A stretch of DNA of 8,608 nucleotides, taken from the NCBI GenBank assembly GCA_003453515.1, contig DMLD01000129.1:1-8608 (forward strand). The letters run 5' to 3'. This DNA is from Lachnospiraceae bacterium (GTDB taxonomy: Bacteria; Bacillota; Clostridia; Lachnospirales; Lachnospiraceae). The notes under the pieces are model-generated. The model did not search any database. It was not told where the DNA came from and saw only the letters and a list, made by a program, of their open reading frames with translations. Positions 1 to 5,398 of this stretch are shown here, in pieces. The number at the start of each line of letters is the position of its first letter. Position 1 is the stretch's first letter. A program made the translations under genes and the position numbers.

Positions 1-747
1 TATCTTGAATACCTTAAAAATGAAGGAAAAAAAGAGGAGAAAAAGGAAAAAAAGATAAGCAGCTTTGCGATGATCCCGTATTACAGTCTGAGAGACGGCA
101 ATATAGAGGGAGTTCTTTCCTGCAAAGCGCTTATCGACAGCGTGGATGGGGAGAGGATGTCATCCGATGAGCTGATGAACAAGAAGTTTTTGTTTGTTTC
201 TTCAACGACCATGGCTGCTTTCTTTGCGATGCAGGGAGGTATGCCGGATGAGCCTGCGCAGGCGCTCAAGAATCTGTACATATCACGCATGGATGACTGC
301 AAGAGCGTAGAGGCGGTGGATGAGCTGCATACCATTATGTTCCTTGACTTCACAAGGAAGGTCCAGGAGAGCCGTGATCAGGAGGAGGATACATCTAAGG
401 AAGTTGAGAAGAAGGCAAAGATCTCCAGATCCATAAGCAGGGCGATGGAGTATATCAGAGCCAATCTGCACACAAAGCTTTTGTTAAAGCAGATAGGAAA
501 GGCTGTCGGCTTATCTCCGAACTACCTTGCGACAAGGTTTCACGAGGAGACCGGAAGCACCGTGCAGGACTATGTGAGGGATCAGAGAGTGGAGGTCGCC
601 GCAGTGATGCTCAAGGAGTCGGATTATTCCCTTACACAGATAGCGACAGGGCTCGGCTTCGGTTCCAATTCGCACTTTATCAAGGTTTTCAGGGAGCAGA
701 TGAAGATCACTCCCAAGCAGTACAGGATGAGATATTACAACAGATAA
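1..747 (+). CDS. AraC/XylS-family transcriptional regulator, 5'-truncated
   Basis: The reading frame is open from base 1 to the TAA at 745-747, so the start lies upstream of the window and 248 residues are visible. The last ~105 visible residues (from about 144) are an AraC-type DNA-binding domain. The first helix-turn-helix contains SPNYLATRF. The second contains the signature GFGSNSHFIKVFRE followed by TPKQYR, which matches the AraC family C-terminal motif closely. The upstream part is a probable sensing domain that I cannot assign. It begins with a Lys/Glu-rich run (visible residues 7-18) in an A-rich DNA stretch. An ATG at 70 could be read as a start, but the frame continues through it without a stop and I see no well-placed ribosome site, so I treat the gene as longer. 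There is no clear GC-rich terminator after it. Its target is unknown; the neighbouring promoter at 777-805 is one candidate by position only. Confidence 0.88.
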   Translation, partial: YLEYLKNEGKKEEKKEKKISSFAMIPYYSLRDGNIEGVLSCKALIDSVDGERMSSDELMNKKFLFVSSTTMAAFFAMQGGMPDEPAQALKNLYISRMDDCKSVEAVDELHTIMFLDFTRKVQESRDQEEDTSKEVEKKAKISRSISRAMEYIRANLHTKLLLKQIGKAVGLSPNYLATRFHEETGSTVQDYVRDQRVEVAAVMLKESDYSLTQIATGLGFGSNSHFIKVFREQMKITPKQYRMRYYNR

Positions 748-776
748 AAATATTTTTCCAAAAACATAAAAATGCT

Positions 777-805
777 TTGACATCTCGGGTATAATTTACT
801 ATAAT
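777..805 (+). promoter_or_regulatory. Consensus sigma-A promoter for the small membrane-protein operon
   Basis: TTGACA at 777-782 and TATAAT at 800-805 are both perfect hexamers separated by exactly 17 bases. Transcription should start near 811-813, about 35 bases before the ATG at 847. This placement argues against the earlier in-frame ATG at 811 as the protein start. A second TATAAT at 790-795 is only 7 bases from the -35 box and is unlikely to work with it. Confidence 0.85.
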
Positions 806-812
806 TGTAAAT
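794..812 (+). promoter_or_regulatory. Inverted repeat over the -10 box, resembling a Fur/PerR-family operator
   Basis: ATTTAC (794-799) and GTAAAT (807-812) form perfect 6-base arms around a 7-base centre that contains most of the -10 hexamer. Read as a 7-1-7 box, TTACTAT-A-ATTGTAA (796-810) agrees with the Bacillus PerR box TTATAAT-N-ATTATAA at 11 of 14 positions. A repressor bound here would block RNA polymerase. Part of the match comes from the AT-rich -10 box itself, so the PerR assignment is a hypothesis; the symmetry is seen directly. Confidence 0.4.
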
Positions 813-831
813 GCATTGTTGTGAAATTAAT

Positions 832-837
832 AGGAGG
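832..837 (+). promoter_or_regulatory. Ribosome binding site deciding the start at 847
   Basis: AGGAGG lies 9 bases before the ATG at 847. It fixes that start rather than the in-frame ATG at 811, which has no ribosome site and coincides with the predicted transcription start. Confidence 0.85.
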
Positions 838-846
838 TGTGTGTTT

Positions 847-1233
847 ATGGCTTGTTTTATCGTACCGGCAGCAGAGGCTGTTGTTGTAAAGGTTTGTGAG
901 AAGGTCGCAGCTTCTAAGGAGACTGAGACGAATGAGGCTGTCGAGCATGAGGTAGGCATTCCTTTGAAGAGGAAGCTCAAATGGTTAAATTACATGCTTA
1001 TCGGCGGTGTCGTACTTCTGCTCTTTGAGCATATCTGGCACGGAGAGATAGTTGCCTGGTTCCCGTTTTTATCGGCTATGGCTTCTCCGGAAGATATGAA
1101 TGAGATGTTTATGGAGATGGCTACGGTAGGAACATCCATGGCGGCGTTTATAACTCTTATCTGGGGCGGAATGTGTCTCGTTGCTGAGCGTATCGTCAGA
1201 AGAGCGTCAAGGAGAGAGGAGGAAAAAGCATGA
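847..1233 (+). CDS. Uncharacterised small membrane protein (two transmembrane segments), first of a pair
   Basis: This 128-residue protein matches no family I recognise. It starts with a hydrophobic segment (FIVPAAEAVVVKV, residues 4-16), then a charged Lys/Glu stretch. A transmembrane helix at about 47-64 ends in FEHIWHGE, and a second helix spans about 93-113. A basic, charged tail (RIVRRASRREEEKA) probably faces the cytoplasm. The membrane edge carries Glu61, His62, His65 and Glu67. The loop and the start of helix 2 are rich in methionine (Met78, 84, 87, 89, 91, 98). This clustering could bind a metal, but that is speculation. The gene has its own strong promoter and AGGAGG site, and its stop overlaps the next gene in ATGA, so the two are probably translated together. 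It lies directly before the ech operon but is separated from it by terminator-like hairpins. Confidence 0.85.
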   Translation: MACFIVPAAEAVVVKVCEKVAASKETETNEAVEHEVGIPLKRKLKWLNYMLIGGVVLLLFEHIWHGEIVAWFPFLSAMASPEDMNEMFMEMATVGTSMAAFITLIWGGMCLVAERIVRRASRREEEKA

Positions 1234-1532
1234 CTTTGCTTATAAGTGTTATTGCAGCGATCGTTACCACCTGTATCTGGTATTTTAAGGACATCAAGGT
1301 CAGTCTGTTTCCATTGATGTTTATGTTATGGGGAGCATCACTTATGTGGTTTATCGATGCAGTTTTTGAGTATGCAAGCTTAGGAGCTGCGTACTTTACG
1401 CCGGATATAAAGGATATGATAAACGATACATTTCTCGGACTCAGCGTTGTTACACTTGCTTTGCTCATATGGCTTGTGATAACCCTGATACGTGACAGGA
1501 GCGGAAAGCTTGCAAGACTTTTGAAGAATTAA
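1230..1532 (+). CDS. Uncharacterised small membrane protein (three transmembrane segments), second of a pair
   Basis: This 100-residue protein is unrecognised. Hydrophobic segments lie at about 2-18, 26-42 and 67-87, and a basic tail (RDRSGKLARLLKN) follows. Asp43 and Glu47 sit at the end of the second segment, in WFIDAVFEY. A short loop with TPDIKDM leads to the third segment, which ends in LLIWLVITLI. This plan resembles the preceding protein: a helix ending in acidic residues, an [S/T]P-acidic-Met loop, then a helix with LIW. The two may therefore be diverged relatives or partner subunits. The start overlaps the previous stop (ATGA), and GAGAGGAGG at 1212-1220 is a ribosome site. Function is unknown. 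Possible roles include an accessory to the hydrogenase or a separate sensor or transporter, and the sequence alone does not decide. Confidence 0.85.
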   Translation: MTLLISVIAAIVTTCIWYFKDIKVSLFPLMFMLWGASLMWFIDAVFEYASLGAAYFTPDIKDMINDTFLGLSVVTLALLIWLVITLIRDRSGKLARLLKN

Positions 1533-1551
1533 ATGCTATTGTGCATTTTTT
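1531..1551 (+). terminator. Weak hairpin with T-run after the small membrane-protein operon
   Basis: AAATGC (1531-1536) pairs with GCATTT (1543-1548) around a 6-base loop, and three more T residues follow. The stem is only 6 bp and AU-rich, so termination here would be weak. It overlaps the stop codon of the preceding gene. A further loose hairpin (CACAC 1555-1559 with GTGTG 1575-1579, inner CCG-CTT-CGG) follows it. Confidence 0.35.
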
Positions 1552-1584
1552 CGACACACATTAACCGCTTCGGCGTGTGAATAC

Positions 1585-1617
1585 AAGGCGATTGCAGCCT
1601 TTGGCTGCAGTCGTTTT
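1585..1617 (+). terminator. Probable intrinsic terminator between the two operons
   Basis: CGATTGCAGCC (1589-1599) pairs with GGCTGCAGTCG (1603-1613) around a TTT loop. This gives an 11-bp stem with one G-U pair, followed by TTTT (1614-1617). Flanking A and G bases at 1585-1588 can extend the stem into the T-run. The T-tract is short, so read-through into the ech operon is possible. Confidence 0.6.
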
Positions 1618-1644
1618 AGTGCGTTTTAAGGATCGCATAAATTA

Positions 1645-1715
1645 TATCCCGTGTATCAGCGGTGAGATACACAAGGGATAAGGATAGAGATATCCGGATA
1701 AAAATAAGTCACCGC
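1645..1715 (+). promoter_or_regulatory. Candidate pseudoknot RNA leader before echA (riboswitch-like)
   Basis: Stem 1 pairs GTGTATC (1651-1657) with GATACAC (1666-1672). It is extended by TATCCC (1645-1650) with GGGATA (1675-1680) across a 2-base bulge. The 8-base loop AGCGGTGA (1658-1665) can pair over seven consecutive Watson-Crick pairs with TCACCGC (1709-1715), forming stem 2 of an H-type pseudoknot. Loop 1 is one base, the junction is zero bases, and loop 3 (1681-1708) contains its own hairpin, GGATA-GAGA-TATCC (1682-1695). Stem 2 ends just before the GGAAAGAGGG ribosome site of echA (1716-1725), so forming it could affect translation of the operon. I do not recognise this as a named riboswitch class. 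The pairing is seen; the regulatory role is inferred. Confidence 0.5.
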
Positions 1716-1729
1716 GGAAAGAGGGCATC

Positions 1730-3661
1730 ATGGCAAACATACCGATCATTCCGTTTTTGATCATCTTCCCGCTTGTGATCGCATTTTTACTTTTTGTGAT
1801 ACGCGCTGACAAGGTGCGCAGCGTGATAGCGTACTTCGGGGCAGTAATGATCATGGTAGGGGTAGGAGTACTAACCTATCTTTGGATAGACAACGGAAGT
1901 AAGGCAGTTACACTGTATATTGATACCAAGGTAAGTGACTACTTTATACTTGGCGCGGAGATCATTTTGATGTGCGTGGTCACATTCCTCAGCTTCAAGT
2001 ACAAAAAGTATTGGGTCTCACTGCTGTCCATCATCCCCACTGCAGGGATGGTCTGGCTTGAGCTCGCGGGACCGAAGGTGAGAGAGGCGGCTCATATTTA
2101 TGTGGATCATCTCTCCATACTTATGTGTATCATAGTTGGCGTTATCGGAGGACTTATCGCGATATATGCCGTCGGATATATGCACGGCTATCACGATCAT
2201 CATAAGTCGGTTGAGGACAGAAGACACTATTTCTTCATGCTCTTATTTCTCTTTCTCGGAGCGATGTTTGGCTTTGTTTTGTCGGAGAGCCTGCTCTGGA
2301 TCGATTTCTTCTGGGAGCTCACAAGTGTTTGTTCGTTTTTGCTTATCGGATATACAAGAGAGGAGGAGGCTGTCCACAATTCGTTCAGGGCTTTGTGGAT
2401 GAACCTTTTGGGAGGCTGCGCCCTTGCGGTCGGCATCATATACTTTGCTATAGAGATGGGCTCTGTATCGCTGCATGAGCTTGTCGGCATCTGCATGTCG
2501 GGAGCAAGCCCTGTCGCGACCATAGCTGTTGCGCTCATAGCCTTTGCGGCTCTTACCAAGGCGGCTCAGCTGCCGTTCTCAACATGGCTTATAGGTGCCA
2601 TGGTCGCGCCTACGCCGTCGTCGGCACTGCTGCATTCGGCGACCATGGTAAAGGCAGGAATATATGTGCTTCTCAGGCTCTCGCCTGCCATGACAGGAAC
2701 GACGACCGGTAACATGATAGCGCTCATAGGAGGCTTTACATTCCTCGCCACATCGCTTATGGCAATTGCCCAAAGTGACGGCAAAAAGATACTTGCGTTT
2801 TCGACGATATCGAACCTCGGACTCATGGTCGCTTGCGCGGGAGTAGGTACACCCGAGACCATGTGGGCAGGGGTATTCCTTATGATATTCCACGCGATAT
2901 CCAAATCGCTTTTGTTCCAGGATGTTGGTGCCACGGAGAACTCCCTTCATTCAAGAGACGTGGAGGATATGCACGGTCTTTTGTACATCATGCCAAAGCT
3001 CGCCGCATTTATGTTCATAGGTATCGCGGGCATGTTTTTGGCTCCGTTCGGAATGCTGATATCGAAGTGGGCTGCGCTCAGGGCATCTGTTGATGAGAGA
3101 AATATCATATTGGTTTTGTTCATAGTCTTCGGTAGTGCGACTACATCGCTGTACTGGACAAAGTGGATGGGCAAGCTCGTAAGCCATACCCATCTGACCG
3201 AGGAGAAGATAAAGGACGTCACAAGACCTACAGAGATGATATCTCTGACCATACACGCGATACTCATGATACTTTTGTGTATGCTGTTTCCTCTGCTTTC
3301 ATCGGTTTATGTAAATCCTCTGGTAGAGGAGACCTTCGGCGTGTCAATGAATGTGCTGCCCGCCAATATATTGATAGTGCTTGTGGTCATAATCCTGCTG
3401 GTATTTGCCATACCGGTGCTTGCTTACATTTATTCGCGAAAGATGACGTTCAACCGCAAGGGCTCATACATGAACGGAGTAAACTTCGGAGACAACAGAT
3501 CGTTTGTGGATTCGTTCGGCGAGAGAAAAACACTTTGGCTTTCAAACCATTATTATAAGGATCTCGTGGGCAAGAGAAAGCTTATGAAGCCCGCGCAGAT
3601 CTTCACGATGGCAGTGCTTATCGTGATGCTTACCATCATCATAGGAGGTGCATTGTCATGA
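1730..3661 (+). CDS. echA: Ech hydrogenase subunit EchA, NuoL/MrpA-like ion-translocating membrane subunit
   Basis: EchA is the large antiporter-like subunit of energy-converting [NiFe] hydrogenase and carries H+ or Na+ across the cytoplasmic membrane. The 643-residue protein is hydrophobic throughout, with a dozen or more transmembrane segments. Family hallmarks are WIDFFWELTSVCSFLLIGY with membrane Glu196, ALTKAAQLPFSTWL with Lys277, and APTPSSALLHSATMVKAG with His302 and Lys308. FHAISKSLLF with His388 and Lys392 follows. These correspond to the Glu, Lys and His residues that form the proton path in NuoL-type subunits. The segment GATENSLHSRDVEDMHGL is typical of the hydrogenase branch. Length fits EchA rather than a Complex I subunit with a long lateral helix. 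It starts at ATG 1730 after GGAAAGAGGG, and its stop overlaps echB by ATGA. A Complex I origin is excluded by the neighbouring hydrogenase subunits. Confidence 0.95.
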   Translation: MANIPIIPFLIIFPLVIAFLLFVIRADKVRSVIAYFGAVMIMVGVGVLTYLWIDNGSKAVTLYIDTKVSDYFILGAEIILMCVVTFLSFKYKKYWVSLLSIIPTAGMVWLELAGPKVREAAHIYVDHLSILMCIIVGVIGGLIAIYAVGYMHGYHDHHKSVEDRRHYFFMLLFLFLGAMFGFVLSESLLWIDFFWELTSVCSFLLIGYTREEEAVHNSFRALWMNLLGGCALAVGIIYFAIEMGSVSLHELVGICMSGASPVATIAVALIAFAALTKAAQLPFSTWLIGAMVAPTPSSALLHSATMVKAGIYVLLRLSPAMTGTTTGNMIALIGGFTFLATSLMAIAQSDGKKILAFSTISNLGLMVACAGVGTPETMWAGVFLMIFHAISKSLLFQDVGATENSLHSRDVEDMHGLLYIMPKLAAFMFIGIAGMFLAPFGMLISKWAALRASVDERNIILVLFIVFGSATTSLYWTKWMGKLVSHTHLTEEKIKDVTRPTEMISLTIHAILMILLCMLFPLLSSVYVNPLVEETFGVSMNVLPANILIVLVVIILLVFAIPVLAYIYSRKMTFNRKGSYMNGVNFGDNRSFVDSFGERKTLWLSNHYYKDLVGKRKLMKPAQIFTMAVLIVMLTIIIGGALS

Positions 3662-4527
3662 ATACAACAGAGATCATACTTGTCATAGCATATGTACTCC
3701 TTGCTCCGTTTATCGGTGGACTTTTGGAGGGGATTGACAGAAAAATATCTGCAAGGATGCAAAGAAGAGTGGGACCGCCGCTGTTTCAGCCCTTCTACGA
3801 TGTGATCAAGCTTTTCAGTAAGCAGGTCATCATAGTCAGCAGATCGCAGATGTTCTTTTTGCTGCCGTATATGATACTTATGATACTTACGGGAGTTATG
3901 TTTTTTGCCGGTACTGATATACTGATGTGCTTTTTCGTAATGACTACGGGCGCGACATTTCTCTACTTTGCCGCAATGGTCACATCAACACCGTATTCCA
4001 CCATGGGTGCAAACCGCGAGCTTATACAGATGCTTGCTTACGAGCCTGCGGTGCTGCTTACCTGCGTGGGCTTTTATCTGGCGAGAGGAACGTTCAATGT
4101 TTCTGATATCGCCGTGTCGAATGTGAGTGCCATAATGTATCTGCCGGGCTTTTTCGTATCGTTTGTATTTATCCTTACCATAAAGATGAGGAAGTCACCG
4201 TTCGATCTTGCGACCTCCCATCATATGCATCAGGAGATCGTCAAGGGACTCACGACAGAGATGGGAGCGAGAAACCTCGCGATCTTCCAGGTCACCGAGT
4301 GGTATGAGAACGTATTTCTGATGGGTGTAGTGGGACTCTATATCATCAATTCCACATGGTGGAGCGTGATAGTTGCGATTGCGGTAGTGCTTGTGACATA
4401 TTTTATAGAAATATTGATAGACAATACATCGGCACGTGTCAAGTGGGATACCATGGTCAAGCTAAGCTGGGGAGTTACGGCTCTCTCGGCGGGTGTCAAT
4501 CTGATAATACTGATGATCATTAAATGA
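3658..4527 (+). CDS. echB: Ech hydrogenase subunit EchB, NuoH-like membrane anchor
   Basis: EchB is the NuoH/HycD-type integral membrane subunit that docks the soluble hydrogenase arm to the ion pump. The protein has 289 residues and about eight hydrophobic segments. The N-terminal signature LLEGIDRKISARMQRRVGPP (residues 22-41, followed by LFQPFYDVIKLFSKQ) is the conserved first cytoplasmic loop of this family. NRELIQMLAYEPAVLL and the later KMRKSPFDLATSHHMHQEIV followed by GLTTEMG correspond to the acidic, quinone-chamber-like loops of NuoH. The start overlaps the echA stop by four bases (ATGA), which suggests translational coupling; GGAGG at 3643-3647 is the ribosome site within the echA 3' end. 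echC follows after 17 bases. Confidence 0.95.
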   Translation: MNTTEIILVIAYVLLAPFIGGLLEGIDRKISARMQRRVGPPLFQPFYDVIKLFSKQVIIVSRSQMFFLLPYMILMILTGVMFFAGTDILMCFFVMTTGATFLYFAAMVTSTPYSTMGANRELIQMLAYEPAVLLTCVGFYLARGTFNVSDIAVSNVSAIMYLPGFFVSFVFILTIKMRKSPFDLATSHHMHQEIVKGLTTEMGARNLAIFQVTEWYENVFLMGVVGLYIINSTWWSVIVAIAVVLVTYFIEILIDNTSARVKWDTMVKLSWGVTALSAGVNLIILMIIK

Positions 4528-4544
4528 CAGAAAGGATATAGGAT

Positions 4545-5024
4545 ATGGCTAATATAAAAAGATCACCGTGGCTGCTCCATTATGACGGGTCAAGCTGCAA
4601 CGGATGTGATATAGAGGTTTTGGCTGCCCTGACTCCCGTTTATGATGCCGAGAGATTCGGAGTGATGAATACGGGAGATCCGATGCAGGCGGATATTTTT
4701 CTGATAACCGGCGGTATCAATGAGCAGAACAAGGCCGTGGTCGAGCAGCTGTATGAGCAGATGCCCAGACCCAAGGTAGTTGTGGCTGTCGGGGTCTGCG
4801 CATGTACGGGTGGTATTTTTAAGGATTGTTATAACATACTCGGAGGCGCTGATACCGTGATCCCCGTGGACATATATGTTCCGGGCTGTGCGGCGCGTCC
4901 GCAGGCTATCATAGACGGTGTGGTACAGGCAGTCGAGCTTTTCCAGAAGCGTCTTGATGAGCACAAATACAACAAAAAGCATGGCATTCGTCATGATGAG
5001 AGTGAGGTGAAGGTAAATGGCTGA
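4545..5024 (+). CDS. echC: Ech hydrogenase small subunit EchC, NuoB-like, one [4Fe-4S] cluster
   Basis: EchC is the electron-transferring small subunit next to the NiFe site and corresponds to NuoB of Complex I. Its 159 residues contain the four expected cluster ligands: Cys18 and Cys21 in SSCNGCDIE, Cys85 in VGVCACTGG, and Cys115 in VPGCAARP. There is no signal peptide and no extra C-terminal cluster domain, as expected for the cytoplasmic group 4 type rather than periplasmic uptake hydrogenases. The ribosome site GAAAGGA (4530-4536) lies about 8 bases before the ATG. The 3' end overlaps echD by 8 bases. NuoB of Complex I would be the alternative, but the adjacent EchE carries NiFe ligands, which settles the call. 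Confidence 0.95.
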   Translation: MANIKRSPWLLHYDGSSCNGCDIEVLAALTPVYDAERFGVMNTGDPMQADIFLITGGINEQNKAVVEQLYEQMPRPKVVVAVGVCACTGGIFKDCYNILGGADTVIPVDIYVPGCAARPQAIIDGVVQAVELFQKRLDEHKYNKKHGIRHDESEVKVNG

Positions 5025-5394
5025 GATCGATCTCACACCGACAGTTACACAGATCGAGGTAGGTGAGCTGCTTCCGAAGGTGATGGAGCTGAAAAAGGAA
5101 GGTATGCGGCTTTCACAGGCGTGTGCGGCTTACATCGATGACAAATTTGAACTGAGCTATTCCTTCGCTGATGATGTGGATTACACATACAAGAGCCTGA
5201 GGCTTGTAATAGATACGGATACCGAGGTACCGTCGATCACAGAGGTCGTACCGTCCGCCGTATTTTATGAGAACGAGATGAAGGAAATATTCGGAGTCAG
5301 GATAAACATGATAAGCCTTGATTACAACAACAAGCTGTACAGGATAAATGTAGAGAATCCGCTTGGACCGGGCGGTAAGGATAAGGAGGACTAG
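5017..5394 (+). CDS. echD: Ech hydrogenase subunit EchD, NuoC-like
   Basis: EchD is the small cofactor-free subunit of the soluble arm, related to the 30-kDa NuoC subunit, and probably stabilises the EchC-EchE module. The protein has 125 residues. The recognisable part is the family motif FYENEMKEIFGVRI (about residues 87-100), which corresponds to the ERE-x-x-D-[LM]-[FY]-G motif of NuoC. It is followed by the short tail NPLGPGGKDKED. Upstream is a typical alpha/beta stretch with YKSLRLVID. The subunit is shorter than NuoC, as is usual for Ech. The start at 5017 overlaps the echC end by 8 bases. The preceding GTGAGGTGAAGGT segment (5002-5014) supplies the ribosome site. Confidence 0.9.
   Translation: MAEIDLTPTVTQIEVGELLPKVMELKKEGMRLSQACAAYIDDKFELSYSFADDVDYTYKSLRLVIDTDTEVPSITEVVPSAVFYENEMKEIFGVRINMISLDYNNKLYRINVENPLGPGGKDKED
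5383..5389 (+). promoter_or_regulatory. Ribosome binding site deciding the echE start
   Basis: AAGGAGG lies inside the end of echD, 9 bases before the ATG at 5399. It fixes that start instead of the in-frame ATG at 5363, which would add 12 non-conserved residues and a 32-base overlap with echD. Confidence 0.85.
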
Positions 5395-5398
5395 AAGC

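Noticed and set aside
746..757. AAAAATATTTTT palindrome after the AraC gene as a terminator
   Set aside because: It is pure A/T with a 2-base centre and no GC stem, so it would not form a stable hairpin.
790..795. First TATAAT as the -10 box
   Set aside because: Only 7 bases separate it from TTGACA, and the second TATAAT has the ideal 17-base spacing.
811..846. In-frame ATG at 811 as the start of the first small membrane protein
   Set aside because: It coincides with the predicted transcription start and has no ribosome site, while 847 has AGGAGG at 9 bases.
1614..1641. Possible promoter TTTTAG-17-CATAAA ahead of echA
   Set aside because: The -10 box matches only 4 of 6 positions and the -35 box is poor, so it is too weak to call.
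5363..5398. In-frame ATG at 5363 as the echE start
   Set aside because: It adds a non-conserved Arg-rich dozen residues overlapping echD; ATG 5399 has AAGGAGG at 9 bases and begins the conserved N-terminus.
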